Shown here in pieces: positions 21,669 through 30,425 of a DNA stretch of 64,000 nucleotides. The position numbers were made by a program, and so were the translations under genes. Numbering within the stretch: the first letter of the stretch is position 1; every line of letters starts with the position of its first letter. Source of the DNA: Pseudomonas guangdongensis (GTDB lineage Bacteria > Pseudomonadota > Gammaproteobacteria > Pseudomonadales > Pseudomonadaceae); assembly GCF_900105885.1 (NCBI RefSeq), contig NZ_LT629780.1, positions 1,984,001 through 2,048,000 on the forward strand, in the 5' to 3' direction. The notes below the pieces were generated by a model that saw only the letters and a list, made by a program, of their open reading frames with translations, searched no databases and had not been told where the DNA came from.

Positions 21669-23000
21669 TCAGCCGCGACCGCTGGCTTTCCACTGCAGGT
21701 AGCGATCGAGCAGCGCCGGCCCCAGCGCTGCGGGCGCGACGTCGAGCACCGGCAGGCCCTGGGCGCCGAGGCGCGCGTGCAGGGCGGCGCGGCTGGCGGC
21801 ATGCTCGACGGCGCCGCAGTAGCCGAGCGCCTCGTTGTAGCCGTTCACCGTCTGGCGCAGGCTGCGCTCGACCACCGCCTCGCGCAGGCTGACGATCAGC
21901 AGGCGATGCCGGGCGGCGATCTGCGCCGCCGCCTGGGGCAGTTGCGCCTCGTCCTCCTCGCACAGGTTGCTGACCAGTACCACCAGGGCGCGGCGCTGCT
22001 GGCCGGCGAGCAGCTCGGCGGCGGCGCCCAGGTAGTCGCCCGGCAGGCGTCCCGGCTGCAGGTCGTGGAGCGCATCGAGCAGCGCGGCCCACTGGCGCGG
22101 GCCCTTGCCGGGAGCCAGCCGGCAGTCCCGCGCGGCGCCGAAGACCTGCACGCCGAGCGCGTCGCCCTGGGCCAGCGCGGCGTCGGCGAGCTGCAGGCAG
22201 GCCTCCAGGCTGTGGTCGAAATGGCTGCGCGGGCCGTCGCGGCTGCGCATGCGCCGGCCGCCGTCGAGCAGCAGGACGATCTGCTGGTCGCGCTCCTCGC
22301 GGTACTCGCGCGCCACCGGCTGGCGCTTGCGGGCGGTGGCTTTCCAGTCGATCTGCCGCAGGCTGTCGCCGTCGCGGAACTCGCGCAGCTGATGGAACTC
22401 GCGACCGCTGCCACGCCTGGGTTGCACCGCCACGCCGACCCCGCCCAGGCCGGGCGCGGCAGCGTGCAGGGCGCCGCGCTGCAGGCGGGACAGGTCGGGC
22501 AGCACGCGTCGCCGGTCGGGCAGCGGCAGCCGGCGGCGGGCCTGCCAGAGTCCCAGCGGCGAGGGCAGCAGCACTTCGCAGCAGACGAACTGGGCGGCGC
22601 CGCGCTCGCGCGGGCGCAGCCCGTAGCGCAGCTCGCCGGCCTGATCGGGTGCCAGGCGCAGGCGTTGCGGCAGCTGGCGAAACTCCAGCTCCGTCGGCAC
22701 CCCGTCGAACAGTTGCAGCCAGCGCGGCGGGCGCGCCATGGGCTCGACCCGCAGGCTCGCCTCGCTCCAGCGATCCTGGGCCAGGCTGGCCGGCAGCCGG
22801 CGCTGCAGGCGGGGCGAGGGCCGGCGGCGCAGGGCCAGGGCGTCGCCGCCGGCAAGCAGGGCGAGCAGGGCCAGCGCGCTCCACCAGGCCGGCGCCGCGA
22901 AGGCCGCGGGCGCCGCATCGAGAGCACGGGCGCTGCCGAGGGCGAGGGCCGCCAGCAGCAGCGCGGCGAGCAGGACGAGGAGCGCCGGCGCCGGTCTCAT
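21669..23000 (-). CDS. DUF58 domain membrane-anchored protein
   Basis: Last gene of a six-gene overlapping set. The 443-residue protein has two hydrophobic helices at about residues 5-25 and 38-55, then a cytoplasmic beta-rich region, and the DUF58 signature REFHQLREFRDGDSLRQIDW at about 201-220, followed by a vWA-like part (QIVLLLDGGRRMRS, LVVLVSNLCEEDE). DUF58 proteins almost always pair with MoxR ATPases, which are thought to remodel or metallate vWA-type partners. Its ATG overlaps the moxR stop by 4 bases. A function has not been demonstrated for this pair in Pseudomonas as far as I know. Confidence 0.88.
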   Translation of the reverse strand: MRPAPALLVLLAALLLAALALGSARALDAAPAAFAAPAWWSALALLALLAGGDALALRRRPSPRLQRRLPASLAQDRWSEASLRVEPMARPPRWLQLFDGVPTELEFRQLPQRLRLAPDQAGELRYGLRPRERGAAQFVCCEVLLPSPLGLWQARRRLPLPDRRRVLPDLSRLQRGALHAAAPGLGGVGVAVQPRRGSGREFHQLREFRDGDSLRQIDWKATARKRQPVAREYREERDQQIVLLLDGGRRMRSRDGPRSHFDHSLEACLQLADAALAQGDALGVQVFGAARDCRLAPGKGPRQWAALLDALHDLQPGRLPGDYLGAAAELLAGQQRRALVVLVSNLCEEDEAQLPQAAAQIAARHRLLIVSLREAVVERSLRQTVNGYNEALGYCGAVEHAASRAALHARLGAQGLPVLDVAPAALGPALLDRYLQWKASGRG

Positions 23001-24010
23001 GTGCGCGGCGCCGCCACCTGGGCGAGCAGCTCGGCGAGCAGCGCATCCACCTCGCCGCCCTCGAACGCCCACTGCGGCGCCAGGCGTACCCGGTGGCGCA
23101 GCACCGCCGGCGCGCTGGCCTTGACGTCGTCGGGGGTGACGAAGCCGCCGTCGCGCAGCAGGGCGCGGGCGCGGGCGCAGCGCACCAGGGCGATGGAAGC
23201 CCGCGGCCCGGCGCCGAAGGCCAGGCCCGGCCAGTCGCGGCTGGCGCGCACCAGACGCACGGCATAGTCGAGCACCTGCTCGTCGATCGGCAGCGCGGCG
23301 CACAGGCGCTGCAGGACCGGCACCTCGGCGGCGTCGAGCAGCGGGCGCAGCTCGGCGGTTTCCAGCATGTCGCCGTGGGTCGAGCCGGCCACCTGGCGCA
23401 CCAGCGCCAGTTCCTCGGCGTGGCCGGGGTAGTCCATGCGCAGCTTGAGCATGAAACGGTCCAGCTCGGCCTCGGGCAGCGGGTAGGTGCCTTCCTGGTC
23501 GATGGGGTTCTGCGTGGCCAGCACCATGAACGGCTGCGGCACCGCCAGGGCCTCGCCTTCCAGGGTCACCTGGCGCTCCTGCATCACCTCCAGCAGCGCC
23601 GCCTGGGTCTTGGCCGGCGCGCGGTTGATCTCGTCGGCCAGCAGCAGGTGGGTGAACACCGGGCCGCGGCGCAGCTTGAACTGCTCGCTGGCCAGGTCGT
23701 AGACGGCATGTCCGGTGACGTCGCTGGGCATCAGGTCGGGGGTGAACTGGATGCGCGCGAAGCGCCCGCCGAAGCAGGCCGCCAGGGCACGCACCAGCAG
23801 GGTCTTGCCGAGGCCCGGGACGCCTTCGATCAGTACGTGGCCGCCGGCCAGCAGGGCGCAGAGCACATCGTCGATCACCGCCTGCTGGCCGATCAGCACA
23901 CTGCCCAGCGCCGCGCGCACGGCCTGCAGGCGCTGGCTGGCGACGGGCTGGAGGGTGGCGTCGGTGGCGGTCGGCACGGCGGCGGTAAGGCGCGGAAGGT
24001 CGTCGTTCAT
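22997..24010 (-). CDS. MoxR family AAA+ ATPase
   Basis: A 337-residue AAA+ ATPase. Walker A is GVPGLGKT at about 63-70, Walker B is LLADEINRA at about 122-130, sensor 1 is VLATQNPIDQEGTYPLPEAE, and the C-terminal lid includes GPRASIALVRCARA. MoxR proteins act as chaperones that help assemble or activate partner complexes with vWA domains. Here it is flanked by DUF4350 and DUF58 genes, overlapping both by 4 bases, which fixes it as the motor of this operon. Which protein it acts on is not shown by the sequence; the vWA-like DUF58 protein is the natural candidate. Confidence 0.95.
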   Translation of the reverse strand: MNDDLPRLTAAVPTATDATLQPVASQRLQAVRAALGSVLIGQQAVIDDVLCALLAGGHVLIEGVPGLGKTLLVRALAACFGGRFARIQFTPDLMPSDVTGHAVYDLASEQFKLRRGPVFTHLLLADEINRAPAKTQAALLEVMQERQVTLEGEALAVPQPFMVLATQNPIDQEGTYPLPEAELDRFMLKLRMDYPGHAEELALVRQVAGSTHGDMLETAELRPLLDAAEVPVLQRLCAALPIDEQVLDYAVRLVRASRDWPGLAFGAGPRASIALVRCARARALLRDGGFVTPDDVKASAPAVLRHRVRLAPQWAFEGGEVDALLAELLAQVAAPRT

Positions 24011-25140
24011 GATAGGGCGTTCCTGAGACGTTGCAGATGGGCCACCTGGGCGGTGAAGGCGGCGGCGCCCGGCGAGCTGTCGGGCGCCTGCATGAGGCGG
24101 GCGACCGTGCTGGTCGGCAGGCCGGCGCGCTGGCCGAGCCAGGCCCAGCGCGCCGCGGCCGGGAGCTGCTCGAAGCCCGGATGGCGCTGGCGGGCGAGTT
24201 CGTGCACGGCCTGCTGGAGCTGGACGAGCAGGGCGGCGTGGCCCTGCTGACGGCAGATGAAGCGCGCGCTGGCCAGCAGCCGCTCGCCGAGGGCGCGGCG
24301 CGGCGGCGGGAGGTCGCCGAGCGGCGGGCCCTGGCGCAGGCCGAGGTGCCAGAGCAGCAGCGCCAGCAGCAGGCCGAGCGCCGCCAGCGCCTCGGGGAAG
24401 TGGCGCAGCAGCAGGTGCGGCAGGGATTCGCCGCCCAGCCGCTGCAGCAGGGTCACCTGGCTGCCACGGGTCAGATACCAGAGCAGCCAGGCGTGGTCGT
24501 GTTCGGCGATACGCTGGTTGTGCCAGATCGCTCCGTCGGCCAGCACGCTGACCCGCCCGGCGCCCCAGCGGCGTTGCAGCAGATGGCTGCCGTAGGCGCT
24601 GCGCGCCTGCAGCAGGATGCCCGGCGCGCGGCTCGTCAGGCGGCGATGGGGGTCGAAGGCCAGGTAGGCCGGCGCCGGTTCGCCGGGCAGCGCCAGCTTG
24701 GCCAGTTCGGGCCAGGGATCGGCGGAGTCTGCGGCAGCGGCGGCGCTGCGCAGGCCGATGCCCAGGCGGTCGAGCAGCGGATCGGCGGCGCCGGGCGGGC
24801 CTTCGGCGATCAGGATCAGGTGGCCGCCGGCCGCTACCCAGTCGAGCAGGCGGCGCTGCTGCGCGGCGTCGAGTTGCTGGCGCGGGCCGAGCAGCAGCAG
24901 GCTGCGGCCCTGCGGCGCGCCGGCGGCGAGCGCCGGGCGCAGGCTGTCGGCGCGCTCGACGGCGACCTGCTGGCTGCGCAGGAAATGTTCGGCGGCCAGC
25001 CAGGGATTGCCGCGCACCTCAGGCGCCGGGCCGAGCTCGACGCGCTGGCGGGAGACTTCGAGCGGCAGCAGCAGGGCGAGCAGCGCCGCGCACAGGCTCA
25101 GAGCGGCGAGCAGCAGCCAGAGCGACTGGCGAGCGTTCAT
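24007..25140 (-). CDS. DUF4350 domain membrane protein
   Basis: A 377-residue protein with an N-terminal membrane helix (LWLLLAALSLCAALLALLLP), an extracytoplasmic region of about 235 residues, and a second helix near residue 268-288 (ALAALGLLLALLLWHLGLRQ). The outer region has the DUF4350 pattern: LLLLGPRQQLDAAQQRRLLDWVAAGGHLILIAEG, a class-I glutamine-amidotransferase-like Rossmann strand and helix, with no obvious catalytic Cys-His pair visible. The C-terminal tail after the second helix is helical (RLLASARFICRQQGHAALLV). Its start overlaps the DUF4129 gene by 4 bases. Confidence 0.83.
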   Translation of the reverse strand: MNARQSLWLLLAALSLCAALLALLLPLEVSRQRVELGPAPEVRGNPWLAAEHFLRSQQVAVERADSLRPALAAGAPQGRSLLLLGPRQQLDAAQQRRLLDWVAAGGHLILIAEGPPGAADPLLDRLGIGLRSAAAAADSADPWPELAKLALPGEPAPAYLAFDPHRRLTSRAPGILLQARSAYGSHLLQRRWGAGRVSVLADGAIWHNQRIAEHDHAWLLWYLTRGSQVTLLQRLGGESLPHLLLRHFPEALAALGLLLALLLWHLGLRQGPPLGDLPPPRRALGERLLASARFICRQQGHAALLVQLQQAVHELARQRHPGFEQLPAAARWAWLGQRAGLPTSTVARLMQAPDSSPGAAAFTAQVAHLQRLRNALS

Positions 25141-26660
25141 GGCGGCGCCCCGAACAGCCGGCGCGCTTGACGGCACAGCGCCTGGCCCGTGTCGGGCGCC
25201 ACGGGCGCGGCGCCCCAGGCCAGCGCCTGCCAGGCATCGAGCAGCGTCGTGGCGAAGGTGACCAGCGCCGGGTTGTCCAGTTGTGCCAGTTGCGCACGCA
25301 CCTCATCCTCGGTGTGCGCCGCGCTCAGGGCCAGCCGGTGGCGGCCGGCCAGATGATCGAGCAGGCCGGCGTAGAGCAGGGCGAGGGCGGCGCGCGGCTG
25401 CTCCGGCCAGAGCCGTTCGGCGCGGGCGGCGAGGTCGGCGGGCGCGGCGCGGGACGTTGCGGGCGGCGGCGGAGCGATCGGCGCTTGGGCGTCCGCCACG
25501 GCCTCGGGTGTGGCGACGAACAGTCGCCGCCAGCGGCGCCAGCGCCAGGCGAGCACGCCGAGGGCGGCGGCGAGCAGGCTCCAGAGCAGGACCTCCAGGG
25601 CGCCGGCCAGGCTGTGCGTCCAGGCGGGCGGCGGCGCATCGCTCGGCAGCGCCGCCTCGTCCGCTGCCGCCCAGCGCCAGGCGAGGCGTTCCTCGCTGCG
25701 GCGGAACGGCGGTGCGGCGAGGATCGCGGCGATATCGCGGCGCGCCTGCGCGCTGTCCAGCGCCTGGCCCTGCAGGCGCGCGGCGGCCGGCCCCGGATCG
25801 TGCGCCGCGAGCCGGACCTCGGCGGCCAGCGCGGGCGGCGTCGGCAGCAGCAGGACGCAGCCCAGCAGCACGGCCAGGGCGGCGTGGCCGAGGCGGTCGA
25901 GCAGGCGGCGGAAGGCCAGCTCCAGGTCCCAGGCCTCCAGTTCGCAGCGCCGGTTGAGGTACAGGCTGAAGCCGCAGGCCACATAGCAGGGCGCCCAGAG
26001 CACCAGCACCAGGGCGTAGAGCAGGTTGCCCAGGTGCTCCAGCCACAGCCAGTGGGCTTCGGGGGCGACCAGCAGGCTGCGCCAGTCCGCCGGGCCGGCG
26101 ATCTCCAGCGGCAGCAGCAGCCAGAGCAGTAGCACCAGCGCCAGCCAGAGCAGCAGTTCGATGTGCAGGCCGAGCACGGTCAGCCAGCGCGCGCTGGCGC
26201 AGCGCCGGGTCAGCACGTCGAGGCGCTGGCGGCGCGCGGCGCCGTGCAGCCGCTCCAGCTGGCCGACCGGCAGGCTGAAGCTGCGCAGCAGGCCGAAGCG
26301 CCGCCAGGTCAGGCTGGCCAGCAGCTCGCTGCGCAGCAGGCCCGGCCAGGCGCGCAGGGCCTGGCCGAGGGTCGGCGCGGTGCCGAACAGGGCGCGGCCG
26401 AGGATGTGCAGCGGCAGGCGCTCGAAGGCCGGCTTCAGCCACCAGAACAGCAGCAGCACCAGCCCCGGCGCCTCGGGGAACAGCGCGCTGAGCAGCACCA
26501 GCACCGGCAGGGTCAGCAGCGCCCAGCTGGCCATCAGCAGGCCGGCATGCCGTTGCGCCAGGCGCAGGCCGAGGTCGGCGGCCTCCCAGGGCGGACGCGG
26601 CTGCAGGAGCAGTTGCGGGTGCGGAGCGGGCGGTGCGACGCGGCTGGCCTCGGGCGTCAT
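25137..26660 (-). CDS. DUF4129 domain membrane protein
   Basis: A 507-residue protein with several membrane segments: LMASWALLTLPVLVLLSALF near residue 43, LHIELLLWLALVLLLWLLLP near 165-185, LLYALVLVLWAPCYVACGFS near 215-235, ALAVLLGCVLLLPTPPALA near 265, and ALEVLLWSLLAAALGVLAW near 375. The C-terminal cytoplasmic region, about residues 420-505 (WPEQPRAALALLYAGLLDHLA, LSAAHTEDEVRAQL), fits DUF4129, a domain found beside MoxR and DUF58 and resembling a transglutaminase-linked tail. No enzyme motif is visible. The first half resembles membrane proteins that accompany SpoIIM. The exact family boundaries are uncertain. Confidence 0.75.
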   Translation of the reverse strand: MTPEASRVAPPAPHPQLLLQPRPPWEAADLGLRLAQRHAGLLMASWALLTLPVLVLLSALFPEAPGLVLLLFWWLKPAFERLPLHILGRALFGTAPTLGQALRAWPGLLRSELLASLTWRRFGLLRSFSLPVGQLERLHGAARRQRLDVLTRRCASARWLTVLGLHIELLLWLALVLLLWLLLPLEIAGPADWRSLLVAPEAHWLWLEHLGNLLYALVLVLWAPCYVACGFSLYLNRRCELEAWDLELAFRRLLDRLGHAALAVLLGCVLLLPTPPALAAEVRLAAHDPGPAAARLQGQALDSAQARRDIAAILAAPPFRRSEERLAWRWAAADEAALPSDAPPPAWTHSLAGALEVLLWSLLAAALGVLAWRWRRWRRLFVATPEAVADAQAPIAPPPPATSRAAPADLAARAERLWPEQPRAALALLYAGLLDHLAGRHRLALSAAHTEDEVRAQLAQLDNPALVTFATTLLDAWQALAWGAAPVAPDTGQALCRQARRLFGAPP

Positions 26661-27634
26661 GGCTGTGTCCCGTGGCGGCCGACCCGCAGGAAGTACAGGC
26701 CGACCAGCAGCCAGAGCAGGGCGCCGACGGCGTACTTCGCCTCGACGGAGAAGCGGGTGGTGGACGACCAGTAGGCCTCGACGAAGGCGGCGATCAGCAG
26801 CAGGCCGATCACCGCGCCGAGCAGGCCGACGCACTCCCGCGCCCGGCGGCGCAGCGCGCCGATGCGGGTGTGGCGGCCGGGCAGCAGCAGCGCGCCGCCC
26901 AGCTGCAGGCCGGCGGCGCCGGCGAAGGTGATCGCGGTCAGCTCGAAGGCGCCGTGGCCGATCACGAAGCTGCAGAAGGTGTCGGTGTAGCCGATGCCGA
27001 TCAGGTGGCCGCTCATCGCACCGATGTTCAGGCCGTTGTGCAGCAGGAAGAACAGCGCGCCCAGGCCCAGCAGCAGGCCGCCGGCGAAGGTCTGGAAGGC
27101 CACGCCGAGGTTGTTGAGGATATAGAAGCCGAACATCAGCCAGTCGTCGCCGCTGCCGCGGGTGGAGAACGGCCCGAGGCGGCTGGCGTCCGGATCGTAC
27201 ATGCGCTCCAGCTCGGCGACCCGTTCGCTGGAGAGCAGGCTGTAGACCAGCTCGGGGTTGAGGTAGACCAGCAGCGCCATGCCCAGCAGCGGGCCGTAGA
27301 ACAGCAGGCTGGCGAGCAGGATGCTGCGCCAGGCGGCGCGCACCTGGCGCGGCAGGCCGCCGAGCAGAAAGCCCAGCAGTTGCGGGCCGAAGCGGCTCGG
27401 CGGGCGGTAGAACTGCTGGTGGGCACGCAGGCACAGGCGCTGCAGGCGCTCGACCAGGCTGTCGCCGTAGCCGCGCGCCTCGGCCAGCGCCAGCTGCTGG
27501 CACAGCCGGCGGTAGGCGGCGGCGAACGCGCCGGCCTCGGCACCCAGCCGCTGGCCCTGCTCCAGGCGCGTCAGCTGCTGTTCCAGCGCCTGCCATTCGC
27601 CGGCATGGCGGGCCTCGAAGGCGGCCTGCTTCAT
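26657..27634 (-). CDS. stage II sporulation protein M-like (SpoIIM) membrane protein
   Basis: A 325-residue protein of the SpoIIM/DUF95 family, which is found in many bacteria that do not sporulate. A soluble helical N-terminus of about 95 residues is followed by hydrophobic segments: SILLASLLFYGPLLGMALLV near 105-125, then FYILNNLGVAFQTFAGGLLLGLGALFFLL (about 175-205), the family motif HGAFELTAITFAGAAGLQLGGALL (about 230-255), and two more C-terminal helices. In Bacillus, SpoIIM belongs to a peptidoglycan-degrading engulfment complex; here the partners are MoxR, DUF58 and RDD proteins, so any cell-envelope role is only suggested. It overlaps both neighbours by 4 bases. Confidence 0.88.
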   Translation of the reverse strand: MKQAAFEARHAGEWQALEQQLTRLEQGQRLGAEAGAFAAAYRRLCQQLALAEARGYGDSLVERLQRLCLRAHQQFYRPPSRFGPQLLGFLLGGLPRQVRAAWRSILLASLLFYGPLLGMALLVYLNPELVYSLLSSERVAELERMYDPDASRLGPFSTRGSGDDWLMFGFYILNNLGVAFQTFAGGLLLGLGALFFLLHNGLNIGAMSGHLIGIGYTDTFCSFVIGHGAFELTAITFAGAAGLQLGGALLLPGRHTRIGALRRRARECVGLLGAVIGLLLIAAFVEAYWSSTTRFSVEAKYAVGALLWLLVGLYFLRVGRHGTQP

Positions 27635-28332
27635 GGCTTGCCCCGCAGTTCGGCGGCGATCGCCAGCAGGCGGCCGCATGCCTCGGCGGGGGCGACGCCG
27701 AGGGCCGGGGCGAGCAGGGCGGCCAGCTCCTCGCGGCGCGGCGCCGAGAGCCGCGCCTGGCGTTCGGCGAAGGCCAGCAGGGCGCGCCGCGCCTCGGCGT
27801 CGAGGGGGAAGGGTGCGGCTTGCGGCGCCGCGGCGTCGAACGGCGCGATGCGCCGGCGCGGCGGGCGATGCACCACCAGGGTGCCGGCGGCCAGATCGCC
27901 CAGGCGCTGGAAGCGCGGATTGGCCAGGCAGGCCAGCAGGCCGGTGGCGTAGCCCAGCGGCAGCATGTCGACCAACCGGAGCAGGTTGCGCAGCAGCGAG
28001 GCGCCGACGCCCACCGGCGTGCCGTCCTCGTGCAGCACCTGCAGGCCGAGCAGCTGCTTGCCGGGCGAGCGGCCCTGGTTGAACACCTCGAACAGCACCA
28101 TGTAGCCCCAGGCGAGCAGGAACAGCAGGATCAGTCCCAGGCCCATGCCCAGCTCGCCGAACTGGCCGAGCAGGGCCAGCACGCTCAGGGCCAGCGCGGT
28201 GCGCAGCCCCAGGTCGATGGCGAAGGCCTGGGCGCGGCGCAGGGGGCCGGCCGGGCGCAGGCTCAGCTCGATCCCTTCGGGGACTTCCACTCGCAGGCGG
28301 TTATCCAGCGGCTCGGGAGAAACGGCGGACAT
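27631..28332 (-). CDS. RDD family membrane protein
   Basis: First gene of the overlapping set. The 233-residue protein has the RDD layout: an N-terminal cytoplasmic stretch, a first membrane helix opening with an arginine and aspartate (LRRAQAFAIDLGLRTALALSVLALLG), a second helix (LGLILLFLLAWGYMVLFEVF) followed by NQGRSPGKQLLGLQVLHEDG, the signature loop, and a third hydrophobic stretch. RDD proteins are proposed transporters, some acting in Na+/H+ exchange, but their substrate is usually unknown. The promoter of the whole set should lie in the ~118-base gap shared with the divergent sbcB. Confidence 0.88.
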   Translation of the reverse strand: MSAVSPEPLDNRLRVEVPEGIELSLRPAGPLRRAQAFAIDLGLRTALALSVLALLGQFGELGMGLGLILLFLLAWGYMVLFEVFNQGRSPGKQLLGLQVLHEDGTPVGVGASLLRNLLRLVDMLPLGYATGLLACLANPRFQRLGDLAAGTLVVHRPPRRRIAPFDAAAPQAAPFPLDAEARRALLAFAERQARLSAPRREELAALLAPALGVAPAEACGRLLAIAAELRGKP

Positions 28333-28450
28333 GGCGGTTCCTTGGCGATGGCGGCAGGCTGTCGAGCCTAGCGAGGCCGGGGGCGTGGCGGCAACCGTTG
28401 CCGGTGCGGGTGCGCTAGACTGCCGCAGCCCTGATTTCCGGAGACTTCCC

Positions 28451-29884
28451 GTGACCGCGAGCCTGTTCTGGTACGACTACGAAACCACCGGCATCGATCC
28501 GCGCCGCGACCGGCCGCTGCAGGTGGCGGGTATCCGCACCGACGAGGCGCTCAACGAGATCGACGCGCCGCTCAACCTCTATTGTCGTCCGGCCGACGAC
28601 ATCCTGCCGCATCCGCAGTCGTGCCTGATCACCGGCATCGGCCCGCAGCAGCTGCAGCGCGAGGGGCTGGTCGAGGCCGAGTTCGTCACCCGCCTGCACG
28701 CCGAACTGGCGCGTCCCGGCACCTGCAGCGCCGGGTACAACACCCTGCGTTTCGACGACGAGATGACCCGGCACAGCCTGTACCGCAACTTCTTCGATCC
28801 CTATGCCCGCGAATGGCAGGGCGGCAACAGCCGCTGGGATTTGATCGATCTGGTCCGCGCCGCCTATGCGCTGCGCCCCGAGGGCATCGAATGGCCGCAG
28901 GAGGACGGGCGGGTGAGCCTGCGCCTGGAGCGCCTGACCGCCGCCAACGGCATCGACCACGGCCAGGCCCACGACGCCCTGGCCGACGTGCGCGCTACCC
29001 TGGCGCTGGCGCGCCTGCTGCGCGCCCGCCAGCCGCGTCTCTACGACTGGTGCTACCGCCTGCGCAGCAAGGCGCAGGTGATGGAGCAGATCCGCCTGCT
29101 CGAACCGCTGCTGCATATTTCCGGACGGTTTGCCGCTGCCCGTCATTTCGCCGCGGTGGTATTGCCGCTGGCCTGGCACCCGCGCAATCGCAATGCGCTG
29201 ATCGTCTGCGACCTGCAGGCCGATATTGCGCCCTTGCTGGAATTGCCCGCCGAGGTACTGGCCCGGCGCCTGTATACCCGCCGCGACGAACTGGCCGAAG
29301 GCGAGTTACCGGTGCCGCTGAAACTGGTGCAGATCAATCGCAGTCCGGTATTGGCGCCGCTCAAGGTATTGCGCGACAGCGACCGTCAGCGTCTGCAGTT
29401 GGACATGACGCTCTGCGAGGCGCGTGCCCGGCAACTGCGGGACAACCTGCCGGTATGGCAGGGCAAGTTGTCGTTGATCTATGCCGAGGGCGATTTCGCG
29501 ACGACTATCGATCCGGAGCAGCGCCTGTATGACGGTTTTATCGGCGACCGCGATCGCGGCATCTGCGTGCGGGTGCGCGAGAGCGACCCGGCCAAGTTGC
29601 GCGAGTGGCATGGCCAGTTCAGCGACGAGCGTCTCGAGGAGTTGTTGTTCCGTTATCGGGCGCGCAACTTCCCGCAGCTGCTGGCGGCCGACGAACAATT
29701 GCGCTGGCAGGAATTCTGCCGCCTGCGCCTGAGCGATCCGGCGCAGGGCGCGCCCAATACCCTGGAGGCGTTCGCGGCGGCGACCGCCGAGTTGCTGGCC
29801 ACCGCCGATCCCGCGCAGCAGACGCTGTTGCAGCAATGGCAGGCGCATGCCGACGATCTGCGCCGGCGCTATGTGCCGACCTGA
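28451..29884 (+). CDS. sbcB: exodeoxyribonuclease I
   Basis: 3'-5' single-strand DNA exonuclease of the DnaQ superfamily, used in recombination and mismatch repair. The 477-residue protein starts with FWYDYETTGIDPRRD (catalytic Asp and Glu), has SAGYNTLRFDDEMTRHSLYRNFFDPYARE and AHDALADVRATLALARLL (ExoIII motif), then the SH3-like and C-terminal helical domains. The start is a GTG with GGAG at 28440-28443 upstream; no in-frame ATG fits the family start. From about base 29115 onward codons such as GTA, TTA, TTG and ATT become more frequent than in the first half, a visible shift within one gene. A strong terminator follows. Confidence 0.95.
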   Translation: MTASLFWYDYETTGIDPRRDRPLQVAGIRTDEALNEIDAPLNLYCRPADDILPHPQSCLITGIGPQQLQREGLVEAEFVTRLHAELARPGTCSAGYNTLRFDDEMTRHSLYRNFFDPYAREWQGGNSRWDLIDLVRAAYALRPEGIEWPQEDGRVSLRLERLTAANGIDHGQAHDALADVRATLALARLLRARQPRLYDWCYRLRSKAQVMEQIRLLEPLLHISGRFAAARHFAAVVLPLAWHPRNRNALIVCDLQADIAPLLELPAEVLARRLYTRRDELAEGELPVPLKLVQINRSPVLAPLKVLRDSDRQRLQLDMTLCEARARQLRDNLPVWQGKLSLIYAEGDFATTIDPEQRLYDGFIGDRDRGICVRVRESDPAKLREWHGQFSDERLEELLFRYRARNFPQLLAADEQLRWQEFCRLRLSDPAQGAPNTLEAFAAATAELLATADPAQQTLLQQWQAHADDLRRRYVPT

Positions 29885-29905
29885 CGCCGCGGCTATCCCG
29901 ATAAA

Positions 29906-29938
29906 CAAAAAAAACGCCGAAAGTTTCGGCGTTTTTTT
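29906..29938. terminator. bidirectional rho-independent terminator
   Basis: An 8-bp stem ACGCCGAA/TTCGGCGT with loop AGT, flanked by an A-run on the left and seven T on the right. It can end both sbcB (plus) and mvaT (minus). Confidence 0.9.
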
Positions 29939-29961
29939 ATGGCGTCATGCAGTTGCCGCGA

Positions 29962-30348
29962 TCAACCGATAGTGGTCGACCAGCTTTCCACGGTATCGCT
30001 GCCCCACTGGGCTTTCCACTCTTTGAGGATCTTGTGGTTGCCGCCCTTGGTTTCGATGACTTCATGGTTATGCGGGTTGGTATAGACCTTGACGCGACGG
30101 GTGCGCTTGACCGGCGCCTCGGTCTTGGCGGCACGCACCTGACGGGCAGCCTTGCTCGCCTTGCCGTCGTTGTCGAGCAGGGCGAGGATATCCGGCAGCG
30201 ACTTACCATATTGGGCGAGCAGTTCGCGGAGTTTGGTTTCGAATTCCAGCTCGTGCTGCAGTTTGCCGTCGTCCTGCAGGGCCTGCAGGCGGGCTTGCAA
30301 CTCTTCGATGGCGGCCTTGGTGGCGCGGTACTCATTGATCAGGGACAT
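29962..30348 (-). CDS. mvaT: H-NS family xenogeneic silencer MvaT/MvaU
   Basis: Nucleoid protein that coats AT-rich DNA and silences horizontally acquired genes, the Pseudomonas counterpart of H-NS. The 128-residue product has an N-terminal coiled-coil oligomerisation part (SLINEYRATKAAIEELQARL) and a C-terminal DNA-binding part (YTNPHNHEVIETKGGNHKIL, then KEWKAQWG), the region known in MvaT to bind AT-rich minor grooves. Two ATGs are close together; AAGG lies nine bases before the ATG at 30348 but only three before the ATG at 30354, so 30348 is preferred. Pseudomonas usually encode several paralogues, and I cannot say which one this is. Confidence 0.93.
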   Translation of the reverse strand: MSLINEYRATKAAIEELQARLQALQDDGKLQHELEFETKLRELLAQYGKSLPDILALLDNDGKASKAARQVRAAKTEAPVKRTRRVKVYTNPHNHEVIETKGGNHKILKEWKAQWGSDTVESWSTTIG

Positions 30349-30396
30349 GTGCATATACCTTGTAAGTCGTTAGGCAGAAAGTGCTGACGTGAAACA

Positions 30397-30425
30397 ATAA
30401 TAGGTAGTGCGCAATTGCAAGTAAA
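30397..30425 (-). promoter_or_regulatory. predicted sigma-70 promoter of mvaT
   Basis: On the minus strand, TTTACT (-35, 30420-30425) and TATTAT (-10, 30397-30402) are 17 bases apart and lie about 50 bases upstream of the mvaT start. The spacer contains the perfect palindrome GCAATTGC (30411-30418). The local AT-richness would suit autoregulation by MvaT. Confidence 0.5.
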
